Of a stretch of 49,894 nt of DNA, positions 17,714 through 24,973 are shown piece by piece. Source of the stretch: Hyphomicrobiales bacterium (GTDB lineage: Bacteria; Pseudomonadota; Alphaproteobacteria; Rhizobiales; Rhizobiaceae); NCBI GenBank assembly GCA_900474095.1, contig UCOA01000097.1, positions 1-49,894 on the forward strand, given 5' to 3'. Positions within the stretch are counted from its first letter, which is position 1, and each line of letters opens with the position of its first letter. A program made the translations under genes and the position numbers. The notes under the pieces were generated by a model. That model ran no database searches. It was not told the origin of the DNA and worked only from the letters and a program-made list of their open reading frames with translations.

Positions 17714-18544
17714 TTAGCCGGTCAACGCTCGGGCGGCATCATGAAGGTGACGCAAATGCTCCTCCGGCGCCTGGCTGGAATGGATCGGCACCTCCACCGA
17801 GACCGCAGCGCCTGTCGGCAACACCCTCATCAGGCTCGCAACGGGAAGCTCACCCAGCCCCGGCGCAAAACGCCCCGTTCTGGCCTCGCTGACCATTTGA
17901 TCCGCCGTTCTCGGCGCGGGTCCGCGGGCGTCGCAGAGCTGAATGCTCCTGATCATACCTTGGGGGGCAGCAGAGACATCCTTGGCTTGGCCGCCATTGC
18001 GGAAGAAATGCAAAGCATCTACTAGCGCACCGGCATTGCCCCGTTCCGATTCCTGCGCGATCGACAGGCTGTCATCAAAGCTGGCGACGGTGCGCCAGCC
18101 CATGTTCTCAAGATCAACCCCCATGCCGAAGGAGGCCGCGAGGTCGCAAAGCGCCGCGAAATTGGCGACAAGGCGCCCCCGATCCGAGTCGTCGCCGCAA
18201 ACATTGAGACGGCGCGCCCCAAGCGCGCTGGCGGCTTCAAGCATCGACGTCAGAGCAGCGGCATCGAAGTCCGGGCCGATGACGACGAATTCGATGTCAT
18301 AGAGCGAGATTCCTTCACCATCCAGCCGTGCTCTTACGTCGCGAGCAGCGTCGCTTCCCACCGGCAGCTCATAATAAGGAGCGCCAGGAAATGCCGGATG
18401 AAGGCGTAGGCCAACCGATGAAAAACCGGCTGCGGCTGAGAGCGACACGAATTTTGCCGGCTCGACGTCGATCGCTGAAAAATGCGCGACCCCCAGCGAA
18501 GGCACAAAAGTCTTGGGTGGGATTGTTTCCTCCCCGGGCTCCAT
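17714..18544 (-). CDS. sugar phosphate isomerase/epimerase-like TIM barrel (candidate 3-dehydroshikimate dehydratase)
   Basis: 276 residues of the AP-endonuclease-2/xylose-isomerase-like TIM-barrel superfamily. Metal-site candidates are the Glu in VDLENMGWRTV, Asp and His in LVDALHFFRNGG, the IQLCDARGP strand (Gln-Asp where many relatives have His), and Glu in VSVEVPIHS. Bacterial 3-dehydroshikimate dehydratases of the AsbF/QuiC type belong to this superfamily, and the operon encodes shikimate dehydrogenase and dehydroquinase but no other dehydratase. Conversion of 3-dehydroshikimate to protocatechuate is therefore the leading guess, but an isomerase role is equally allowed by sequence alone. 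Its ATG directly follows the regulator's stop codon (TGAATG). Confidence 0.75.
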   Translation of the reverse strand: MEPGEETIPPKTFVPSLGVAHFSAIDVEPAKFVSLSAAAGFSSVGLRLHPAFPGAPYYELPVGSDAARDVRARLDGEGISLYDIEFVVIGPDFDAAALTSMLEAASALGARRLNVCGDDSDRGRLVANFAALCDLAASFGMGVDLENMGWRTVASFDDSLSIAQESERGNAGALVDALHFFRNGGQAKDVSAAPQGMIRSIQLCDARGPAPRTADQMVSEARTGRFAPGLGELPVASLMRVLPTGAAVSVEVPIHSSQAPEEHLRHLHDAARALTG

Positions 18545-19282
18545 TCAGGCGATCCCCTTTTCCGCGAGATGCTTTCGCAGATTTGTTCCGGTGCGATGAA
18601 TGTGTTCGCGAAGCCGGTCGCAGGCATAGTCCATATCCCGCGACACGGTGCCCTGTGCGATTTCGCTGTGTTCAACTCTGACATTGCGGTCGCCGGATGT
18701 GCGGGTGAGAAAGGTGCGCCGGTAGCGGTCGTTCAGGTTCAGCATGGTCTTGCAGAAACTGAGAAGCAGCGGTTTGCGGCAGCCGGAAATCAATGTGAGA
18801 TGAAACTCCCGGTGAACGGCCTCCCATTGCTCGAGCGTTTCGGGTTTGGAGGCATCCCGCTCCGTGCGGTTCAGGCGGTGCAGCGCGCGCATGACATTGC
18901 CCTCCCAATCGACATCGCCGACGCGCATGGATTCTCGCAGCGCATAGGTTTCGAATTCCTCGCGCAAACTGGTGATCTCTTCGAGGTTCGACAGCGAAAC
19001 GGGCGATACGCGGTAGCCGCGATTGTCTTCGAACTCGACGAGCCCGTCCGAAATCAGACGCGCCAATGCCTCGCGCAAAGGACTGAGGCTGACGTTAAAA
19101 CTCTGTTTTGCCCGATCGAGATTGATCTTGCTGCCTGCCTCGAGCTGGCCGGAAATGATCGCCTCGCGCAAGCGCGAAACAAGCTGGCTGGCGATCGTGT
19201 TCTTGCCGTCATCCAAAAACGAGGGGGGCGTTACCGCCTCCGCGCCGCTCTCCAAAATCAGGCTTCCAGGCCCTGATCGCAA
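18545..19282 (-). CDS. GntR-family (FCD) transcriptional regulator
   Basis: 245 residues. An N-terminal winged helix (QLVSRLREAIISGQLEAG, then FNVSLSPLREALARL and a LVEFEDNRGYRV wing) precedes an all-helical FCD effector domain with metal-ligand-type residues in EEFETYALRES and REFHLTLISG. The start is a TTG at 19282 with GGGAGG seven bases upstream; no in-frame ATG near it gives a full helix-turn-helix. It is first gene of the minus-strand shikimate-type operon and faces the divergent ring-cleavage operon at 19571, so it probably governs both. FCD regulators usually respond to carboxylic acids, which suits this pathway. Confidence 0.9.
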   Translation of the reverse strand: MRSGPGSLILESGAEAVTPPSFLDDGKNTIASQLVSRLREAIISGQLEAGSKINLDRAKQSFNVSLSPLREALARLISDGLVEFEDNRGYRVSPVSLSNLEEITSLREEFETYALRESMRVGDVDWEGNVMRALHRLNRTERDASKPETLEQWEAVHREFHLTLISGCRKPLLLSFCKTMLNLNDRYRRTFLTRTSGDRNVRVEHSEIAQGTVSRDMDYACDRLREHIHRTGTNLRKHLAEKGIA

Positions 19283-19570
19283 TTGACATCCTCCCAGATG
19301 CTTTCGCCGCGTTTTCTGACGGCGGATTTCATTATCGACGATCGGTATAATAAACGATTATTAATGTCAAATAGTTTTGGTGCGACTGGCGTCAATCTTC
19401 AGAGGGTAAGCGACCTGATGTAGTTTTAATCCAATTAAATCAATATTATAATTTCGGATCTCGATGGAGACATGCGTATTCCTTCGAAATACCCTCCTTT
19501 TGCGCGGAGGTTGAGCTTGACAAATAATCGATGATTTTTCAAAACAGATGCGCCCACAGGGAGGTGTGAG
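19283..19570. promoter_or_regulatory. divergent promoter region with GntR-type operator candidates
   Basis: Two AT-rich motifs share AATAATCG. One is ATAATAAACGATTAT (19347-19361, inverted repeat ATAAT/ATTAT), next to the minus-strand operon start. The other is AATAATCGATGATT, directly overlapping a TTGACA (19517-19522) that could be the -35 box for the dioxygenase operon. No clear -10 box follows. Both sites fit binding by the FCD regulator encoded at 18545-19282. Confidence 0.5.
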
Positions 19571-20464
19571 ATGGTAATACGGACCCAAGAAGATGTGACG
19601 GCGGCTGTTTTGAAGGTTATGCAGCAGACCTCAGACGATCGGCTTCGCGAGATTCTGACGGCATTGGTGAAGCATCTTCACGCATTTGTTCGCGAAGTCC
19701 GTTTAACGGAGCCGGAATTTCGCGATGCCACGGCGGTCCTTAACGAAATCGGCCAGTTGCAGACGGGCAGCCACAACGAGTTCGTCCTGATGTCGGGTTC
19801 GTTGGGCGTTTCAACGCTGGTCTGCCTGCTCAATAACGGCGATCAGGGCCAGACCGAAACGTCCCAGTCGCTGCTTGGTCCCTTCTGGCGCCTTAACTCG
19901 CCGCGCGTTGAAAATGGCGGCACTATTGTCCGGTCCGATACGCCGGGTTTCCCACTTTTTGTTCACGCGCGGGTGGTGGATGGGCACGGCAGGCCCATTG
20001 CTGGTGCCGAAGTGGATGTCTGGCATGCGTCGCCCGTCGGTCTCTACGAGAACCAGGACCCCGATCAGGCCGAGATGAACTTGCGGGGCAAATTCACCAC
20101 GGACGCAGACGGACGCTTCTGGTTCAGCACGGTCAAGATGGTGGGATATCCGATCCCGGTGGACGGTGTCGTCGGTCGACTTTTGAAGGCGCAAGGACGT
20201 CATCCCCATCGCCCGGCCCATCTGCACGCGCTGATCTTCAAGCAAGGATACAAGACCCTTATTTCGCAGGTCTTCGATCCCAGCGATCCGCATATCAATT
20301 CCGACGTGCAGTTCGGCGTGACGTCCGCGCTGACGGGCGATTTCGTGCAGCACGACGAACCACATCCGGACGATCCAAATGTGAACGTTCCCTGGTTTTC
20401 ACTTGAATACACATACGTGATGGAACCGGGCGACGCGGTTCTGCCGCGCGCGCCAATCAAATAA
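19571..20464 (+). CDS. intradiol ring-cleavage dioxygenase (catechol/hydroxyquinol 1,2-dioxygenase family)
   Basis: 297 residues. The N-terminal helical dimerisation domain typical of catechol and hydroxyquinol dioxygenases is present (about residues 20-95), followed by LLGPFWR and the catalytic beta-barrel. Non-haem Fe(III) ligands are Tyr159 (PVGLYEN), Tyr193 (MVGYPIP), His217 and His219 (RPAHLHAL). It cleaves between two hydroxylated ring carbons. The presence of the helical domain argues against a protocatechuate 3,4-dioxygenase. The next two genes encode a hydratase and aldolase normally found after extradiol cleavage, an unusual pairing. ATG 19571 follows AGGGAGGTG. First gene of the plus-strand operon facing the GntR gene. 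Confidence 0.93.
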   Translation: MVIRTQEDVTAAVLKVMQQTSDDRLREILTALVKHLHAFVREVRLTEPEFRDATAVLNEIGQLQTGSHNEFVLMSGSLGVSTLVCLLNNGDQGQTETSQSLLGPFWRLNSPRVENGGTIVRSDTPGFPLFVHARVVDGHGRPIAGAEVDVWHASPVGLYENQDPDQAEMNLRGKFTTDADGRFWFSTVKMVGYPIPVDGVVGRLLKAQGRHPHRPAHLHALIFKQGYKTLISQVFDPSDPHINSDVQFGVTSALTGDFVQHDEPHPDDPNVNVPWFSLEYTYVMEPGDAVLPRAPIK

Positions 20465-20485
20465 ACAAACGGGAGAACCACATCC

Positions 20486-21268
20486 ATGTTGACGGGTGAA
20501 GAACGACGCAGCGCGGCGCAGTCCTTGTTGGACGCCGAGGAAAGCCGGGTGCCGATCCCGCAACTCAGCAAGACCTTTCCCCAGATTGAGATCGAGGATG
20601 CCTATCGCATCCAGGATCTTTGGGCGGAGGGCAGGATTGCCAAAGGCGCGCGCGTCGCAGGCCACAAGATCGGCCTGACGTCGCGGGCCATGCAGATGGC
20701 ATCGCAGATGACCGAGCCGGATTACGGGCGCATCCTCGATGATGCTCTGTTCAACGATGGCGCCCAGATCAGGGCCGACCTCTTCATCAAGCCGCGCCTC
20801 GAAGTCGAACTTGCCTTCATCATGGGTGAGGATCTCGAAGGCCCGAACACCCGCATATACGACGTCATGCGCGCCACCGAATTCATCGTGCCGGCGCTCG
20901 AAATCATCGACTACAGAACCGAGGTTCCCCGCGCGATCACCGATACCATCGCGGACAACGCTGCCTTCGGCGCCATTGTCATCGGAGGCCGGGTCATCCG
21001 CCCGATGGATGTCGATATCAGGTGGATCGGGGCAACGCTCTCCAAGAATGGGATCATCGAGGAATCCGGTGTATCTGCCGCGGTCATGGGGCATCCGGCG
21101 GCGGGCGTCGCCTGGCTTGTCAATAAGCTTCATGCGGTGGGCGGCAAGCTGGAGAAGGGGCAGATCGTCCTGGCCGGCTCGTTCACGCGGCCCGTCGATA
21201 TTGCCGCCGGCGATGTCATCCAGGCGGATTACGGACCGATCGGCGCGCTCGGCGTTTCGTTCCTATAG
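20486..21268 (+). CDS. 2-oxo-hept-3-ene-1,7-dioate hydratase-like (HpaH/MhpD family)
   Basis: 260 residues with the fumarylacetoacetase/hydratase fold. Metal ligands appear as Glu-X-Glu in LEVELAFIMGEDLEG and a further Glu in PALEIIDYR. GHKIGLTSRAMQ and the C-terminal LVNKL...GQIVLAGSFTRPV are shared with HpaH. HpaH adds water to 2-oxo-3-enedioates after tautomerisation of a meta-cleavage product. Here it stands after an intradiol dioxygenase and before an HpaI-like aldolase, while a CHMI tautomerase is in the facing operon. GGGAG ribosome site at 20471. Chain-length preference (C6 or C7 diacid) cannot be told from sequence. Confidence 0.9.
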   Translation: MLTGEERRSAAQSLLDAEESRVPIPQLSKTFPQIEIEDAYRIQDLWAEGRIAKGARVAGHKIGLTSRAMQMASQMTEPDYGRILDDALFNDGAQIRADLFIKPRLEVELAFIMGEDLEGPNTRIYDVMRATEFIVPALEIIDYRTEVPRAITDTIADNAAFGAIVIGGRVIRPMDVDIRWIGATLSKNGIIEESGVSAAVMGHPAAGVAWLVNKLHAVGGKLEKGQIVLAGSFTRPVDIAAGDVIQADYGPIGALGVSFL

Positions 21269-21276
21269 GTGGTGTC

Positions 21277-22044
21277 ATGAATCATCCGGAAAACCACTTC
21301 AAGCGGGCTCTGCGCGAAAAAAGGCAGCAGATAGGTCTCTGGTGCAGCCTGCCGGGCAGCTATGCCGCGGAGATCGTGGCGCCTTCGGGCTTCGACTGGC
21401 TGATGTTCGACACCGAACACTCGCCGAGCGATGTGCTGACGGTCTTGCCGCAATTGCAGGCGGTCGCGGCCTACGACGTCTCGGCGATCGTGCGGCCTGC
21501 CAGCAATGACGCGGTGCTGATCAAGCGGTACCTCGATATCGGCGCGCAGACGCTGCTCCTTCCCTATGTGCAGAACCGTGCGGAAGCGGAAGCCGCGGTT
21601 TCCGCCATGCGCTATCCTCCGGCCGGTATCCGCGGCGTTTCCGGGCTGACGCGGGCGACGCGTTTTGGGCGTGTCGCCGGCTACGCGAAGCGGGCAGAGG
21701 AGGAGTTGTGCCTGCTGGTGCAGCTGGAAACTCGTGCGGCACTCGTGGAGCTTGAAGCCATTGCCTCCGTTGATGGCGTCGATGGTATCTTCATCGGCCC
21801 TGCCGATCTTGCGGCCAGCCTTGGTCACCCGGGAGAGCCAGGTCATCCCGAAGTCGTCGCTGCCGTCGAGGATGCGATCACCCGTCTTGCAGCACTCGGC
21901 AAACCGGCGGGCATCCTGACGCCGAACAATGCATTTGCGGCCCGCTGCATTGAACTCGGAACGACCTTTACCGCGGTCGGCATCGATGTCGGTCTTCTCG
22001 CTCACGGGACCGAGGCGCTCGCAGCCAAGTTCAAGCCACGCTGA
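21277..22044 (+). CDS. HpcH/HpaI-family aldolase (4-hydroxy-2-oxodiacid aldolase-like)
   Basis: 255 residues, the length of HpaI/GarL class II pyruvate aldolases. Conserved parts are LMFDTEHSPSD (catalytic His), AIVRPASND (pyruvate-binding Arg), LCLLVQLETRAAL (metal Glu) and DGIFIGPADLAASLGHPG (metal Asp and substrate loop). It cleaves 4-hydroxy-2-oxodiacids to pyruvate and a semialdehyde. It follows the hydratase by eight bases, so the product of that enzyme is the likely substrate. From a seven-carbon diacid the second product would be succinate semialdehyde; from a six-carbon one, malonate semialdehyde. Confidence 0.91.
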   Translation: MNHPENHFKRALREKRQQIGLWCSLPGSYAAEIVAPSGFDWLMFDTEHSPSDVLTVLPQLQAVAAYDVSAIVRPASNDAVLIKRYLDIGAQTLLLPYVQNRAEAEAAVSAMRYPPAGIRGVSGLTRATRFGRVAGYAKRAEEELCLLVQLETRAALVELEAIASVDGVDGIFIGPADLAASLGHPGEPGHPEVVAAVEDAITRLAALGKPAGILTPNNAFAARCIELGTTFTAVGIDVGLLAHGTEALAAKFKPR

Positions 22045-22083
22045 CCAGCGGGTTTGCGTTCTATTCGGCAGAGGATCGAAAAC

Positions 22084-22812
22084 ATGACCGACGAAATTGC
22101 ACGTTCGCGCGCCGCGCTGTTACCGAAGGGCTATCTGCGTGCGGCGGTCAACCTTGCCAACATTGCCTTGGTGGGAGGCGATCCGGCGACTGGCAAATTC
22201 GAAGGCGTCAGCGTTGAACTGGCCCGGGATCTTTCAAAGCGTCTCGGTTGTCGCGTCGAATTTGTTACATATCCTTCGGCCGCCAAAATCCTGGAAAAGG
22301 TCGATCAGGACGAGTGGGACATCGCCTTTCTGGCCGCCGATCCGGCCCGTGAAGACAGGCTTTTATTCTCGCCTGCCTATGCGCTGATAGAAGGCACGCT
22401 TGTGGTGCGGGAGGAAAGTCCGTACCGCTCCTTTTCTGATATAGATATGGAGGGGGTGAAAGTCTGCGTCACGCGAAACGCTGCATACGACCTCCATTTG
22501 GCGCGGCGTCTCGCTCACGCCAAAATGGTTCATGCGTCAACGCCAGCGAAATCACTCGACCTATTTGTGAACGGCAATCATGAGGCGTCTGCGGGCATAA
22601 AGCAGGCACTTGAGCGCTTTGTCAGCGAGCATGAAGGGTATCGTATTTTAGTCGAACCGTTCCTCATTATCAGGCAAACGATTGCTGTCAGTTGTTCCCA
22701 CTCATCTGCTGGTCTCCTGGTGCGCGCATTCGTCGAGGACGCTCTCCAACAGGGCTTCTCGGAAAACGTCATCCGCGAAGCGCAACGCAATGGCGTTGCC
22801 TTGGCAAATTGA
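22084..22812 (+). CDS. family-3 binding-protein-like protein without signal peptide
   Basis: 242 residues matching family-3 solute-binding proteins in order: LRAAVNLANIALVGG, FEGVSVELARDLSKRLG, DEWDIAFLAADPAREDRLLFSPAYALIEGTLVV. The N-terminus (MTDEIARSRAALLPKG) is charged and has no signal peptide or lipobox, so it is probably cytoplasmic. It could sense or sequester a pathway intermediate, or resemble cyclohexadienyl/arogenate dehydratases, which share this fold; the latter is speculation. The start at ATG 22084 is preferred over a TTG at 22054. Last gene of the intradiol operon, 39 bases after the aldolase. Unlike the minus-strand binding protein it has no dedicated transporter beside it. 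Confidence 0.78.
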   Translation: MTDEIARSRAALLPKGYLRAAVNLANIALVGGDPATGKFEGVSVELARDLSKRLGCRVEFVTYPSAAKILEKVDQDEWDIAFLAADPAREDRLLFSPAYALIEGTLVVREESPYRSFSDIDMEGVKVCVTRNAAYDLHLARRLAHAKMVHASTPAKSLDLFVNGNHEASAGIKQALERFVSEHEGYRILVEPFLIIRQTIAVSCSHSSAGLLVRAFVEDALQQGFSENVIREAQRNGVALAN

Positions 22813-22891
22813 GTCAAATCCTGGTAATAGCGACTGCGGGACCGACGACAACCGCTGCGAGCGCTTGCCCCTGCCGATTCCATAAATCGCC

Positions 22892-23236
22892 TTACACGTG
22901 CGACCACGGGGTCTCCGTATTCATGAGACCGTGAGGCTGCCGCTTATAAATGACTTTCGAGGATACCTTTCTGCGGCCATGCAGGACGCGGACGATTTCA
23001 ATCGCACCGCTACTAAGCCGATAAAGAGTTAGATACTCGCCTGAGGCCAGATGCCGAATGCCAGGCGCAATATCGTCGCGCGCAACTCCCGAGTAGGGGT
23101 GTCGGGCGAGATTGTCCCAGCGTGCTTCAATCGCATCAAGAACACGGTCAGCTGCGGATATGTTCTCAACGGCTATGTAAGACCATATCTCGATCAGGTC
23201 CTCGTCCGCACGATCGGTTCGGATAATTGAAAGCAC
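22892..23236 (-). CDS. parE: ParE/RelE-family toxin
   Basis: 114 residues with the ParE pattern: N-terminal DLIEIWSYIAVENISAADRVLDAIEARWDNLARHPYSG helices, GIRHLASGEYLTLYRLSSG strands and a final EIVRVLHGRRKV. ParE toxins poison DNA gyrase. The antitoxin gene ends two bases upstream, forming a typical bicistronic addiction module. The C-terminus (about 20 residues after the HGRRK motif) is longer than average. It probably stabilises this accessory region or replicon. Confidence 0.9.
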   Translation of the reverse strand: MLSIIRTDRADEDLIEIWSYIAVENISAADRVLDAIEARWDNLARHPYSGVARDDIAPGIRHLASGEYLTLYRLSSGAIEIVRVLHGRRKVSSKVIYKRQPHGLMNTETPWSHV

Positions 23237-23238
23237 GG

Positions 23239-23517
23239 CTAGCCTTCGTGTCGTAGAGATTTCAATCGATGGCGCGCTGCAGCTTTTACCTCTGCCATTG
23301 TCGAGCGCGAACTTGGCCCACTTTCGATGCCTTCCTGCACAAGCGCTCGGAGATCCTCGACTGTGTACCCGAGCAAATCACGTCGCTCTTTCCACTCGCG
23401 GACGGCGTCACGGATGGCTTCACTCGTCGATGCATATTCGCCCGCATCGACCGCGCTCCGCACAAACCCCGCCATCTCCGACGTCAGTGCAATTGTAATC
23501 TTCTCGACCGTCGCCAT
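23239..23517 (-). CDS. parD: ParD-family antitoxin (ribbon-helix-helix)
   Basis: 92 residues. The N-terminal beta strand and ribbon-helix-helix (TIALTSEMAGFVRSAVDAG, STSEAIRDAVREWKERR) bind DNA and autoregulate; the C-terminal half (LRALVQEGIESG) wraps the toxin. The upstream frame extends to 23571, but ATG 23517 gives the family start MATVEKITIAL. Encoded immediately before the ParE toxin gene. The toxin-antitoxin pair separates the aromatic operons from the region of gene remnants to the right. Confidence 0.9.
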   Translation of the reverse strand: MATVEKITIALTSEMAGFVRSAVDAGEYASTSEAIRDAVREWKERRDLLGYTVEDLRALVQEGIESGPSSRSTMAEVKAAARHRLKSLRHEG

Positions 23518-23668
23518 AGTCTTAGCCTCCGACTTACCGGCAGAACGGTATGCGATTAGCGTACCGTACACAAGTAATAAATATCGCAGACTAGCAGCAG
23601 GACAATGTCGGTAACTAATTGATTACGCGTCCCCCTAACCTTCCCGTGGTCGGCGGTTCGCATCTAAT

Positions 23669-23684
23669 CAAGGCGAGCAATTGA
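23669..23684. repeat. 16-bp direct repeat, left copy
   Basis: CAAGGCGAGCAATTGA, repeated exactly at 28386-28401. Both copies are preceded by a GCGGTTCG element a few bases upstream. The pair flanks 4.7 kb of decayed mobile-type DNA. Confidence 0.55.
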
Positions 23685-23866
23685 CGCAGACCGCTTGTGG
23701 ACACGAAGCCACCGTTAAGTGCGTGAAAACCGGGACGCCACGGCCTCGTGCTATCGAGACTTTTCCGCGGCTTTAATAAGTGCATCGAAAAGGCTTTGTT
23801 AATCTTGATCTGTTGCGGCGTTGTCCGGATGGGCCGTCCCGATGCCGATCTCCTCCAGGGCCGCCA

Positions 23867-24012
23867 GCGTTGGTCACCACCATGTCCGGCCATCACCAAG
23901 GCATCAGGGAACTCGGTCGCAACCTAAATATCAGCGCCATAGCTGAAGATGGCATCATCGAGGCAATTGAGTATACGAGGCACCCCGTCGCATTGGGCGT
24001 TCAATGGCACCG
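23867..24012 (+). pseudogene. fragment of a peptidase C26 / PuuD-like glutamine amidotransferase
   Basis: The frame through 23882-24010 reads MSGHHQGIRELGRNLNISA, then EDGIIEAIEY and VALGVQWH. This matches the C-terminal catalytic part of gamma-glutamyl-GABA hydrolases (PuuD-like class I amidotransferases), where the HHQ and GVQWHPE elements surround the catalytic His. Sequence before and after is unrelated, and Pro-Glu after QWH is lost. Only about 45 residues of a roughly 250-residue family remain, without the nucleophile Cys domain, so it cannot be active. Confidence 0.7.
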
Positions 24013-24221
24013 GTTGCGCGGCCGGAATGCGGGAGAACGCAATGCGCAAGGAAAAGATGGTCAGCTTCGACAATCAAATTGGCTGGTGACATTGCGAAGG
24101 AAAAAGGCGTCGTCGTGAGGCTTGAACCCGACAGAGCAATATCAATATCGTCGACAGCAATGTCTGAGGGCACAGATGCAAAGGAAGATTGGAAGAAAGC
24201 GAACCCGGGACTGAAGCAGTA

Positions 24222-24681
24222 GTGACGCTGGCCGCCGGCTTTAGAGCCATCCAACTCATCACAGCAGCCGAAGCAGCAAAGCTGCTGCAATCCCCACTCA
24301 GCAGTTGCACAACTTGGCCATCCATGGCGATATCAGCTATGTGAACGTCGGCATCGGTGGAAAGCGGGAGACGCGCCGCTCTCGCCTGGGAGACGTTCAG
24401 GCCTTCGTTGAAAAGCGCACTCTTACTGGCACCGTGAAGTGGTCTACCCGTCCCCCAATCGAGATCACGGATAAGGACCTTCTGAAAGCCGCGAAGGTAG
24501 TAGCTCTGACCGAAAACGCCGTGAGGGAGAACTCGCTCAGGCGACGTCCGAAGAAAAATGGCGCCAGCAACGGGAGGCAGCAGAGGCCCGGCGGAAGCAG
24601 TGGGAAGAGCAAGCTGTGGTGATACGTGAGCGACTTTTCCTTAAGAGCCTCGAAAAGACCGGTCGAAAGCCTCGCAGGTGA
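24222..24681 (+). pseudogene. excisionase-like helix-turn-helix gene with two frameshifts
   Basis: A GTG at 24222 opens QLITAAEAAKLLQ (frame a). The sequence continues as IPTQQLHNLAIHGDISYVNV and SRLGDVQAFVEKRT (frame b, from about 24290), then as ELAQATSEEKWRQQREAAEA and FLKSLEKTGRKPRR to the TGA at 24681 (frame c, from about 24529). Each switch equals loss of one base. The first part is an excisionase/MerR-type DNA-binding domain; the tail is a charged coiled coil. A small charged frame (KEKGVVVRLEPD) ends just upstream at 24222. Such pairs often precede integrase genes, but no integrase remains. Confidence 0.65.
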
Positions 24682-24920
24682 TGCTGCCGATATAGAGTTG
24701 CATGCAGCGCGCGGCGACGGATGGGAGGCTGGTCTTGAAACTGCCATACCTCTGCTCCATATCCCAATCATTGAACTCGTCTCCAGCATTTGACCACGGA
24801 TGTACTGGCACTTGCTGTTGAGACGAGCCGGAGAGGTCGGGTATGCGCCCGGCCTTTCTTGTTCGAGGCTCACAGAGCCGTTTTTCCTACTTTGGCGACG
24901 TCCTTTAATACTTGACTGTA
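24682..24920. other. spacer without recognised gene
   Basis: No coding sequence is convincing here. The right part (from about 24840) resembles the segment before the gene at 25930, with GGTCGGG, CCGGCCTTT.TTGTT and TTTGGCGA in the same order, so it is part of a duplicated promoter and leader. Confidence 0.4.
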
Positions 24921-24973
24921 ACGTGCGCTGTGAGATCATGCTATCTCTCGGTTGTAGTGCGTAGGAGGCAATC
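24921..24973 (+). promoter_or_regulatory. duplicated leader, copy 1
   Basis: ACGTGCGCTGTGAGATC (24921-24937) and CGGTTGTAGTGCGTAG (24949-24964) precede the ATG at 24974 by nine bases. The same two blocks, same order and same distance to ATG, occur at 25880-25920 before another small membrane-protein gene. The AGGAGG within GTAGGAGGCAATC is the ribosome site. Confidence 0.65.
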
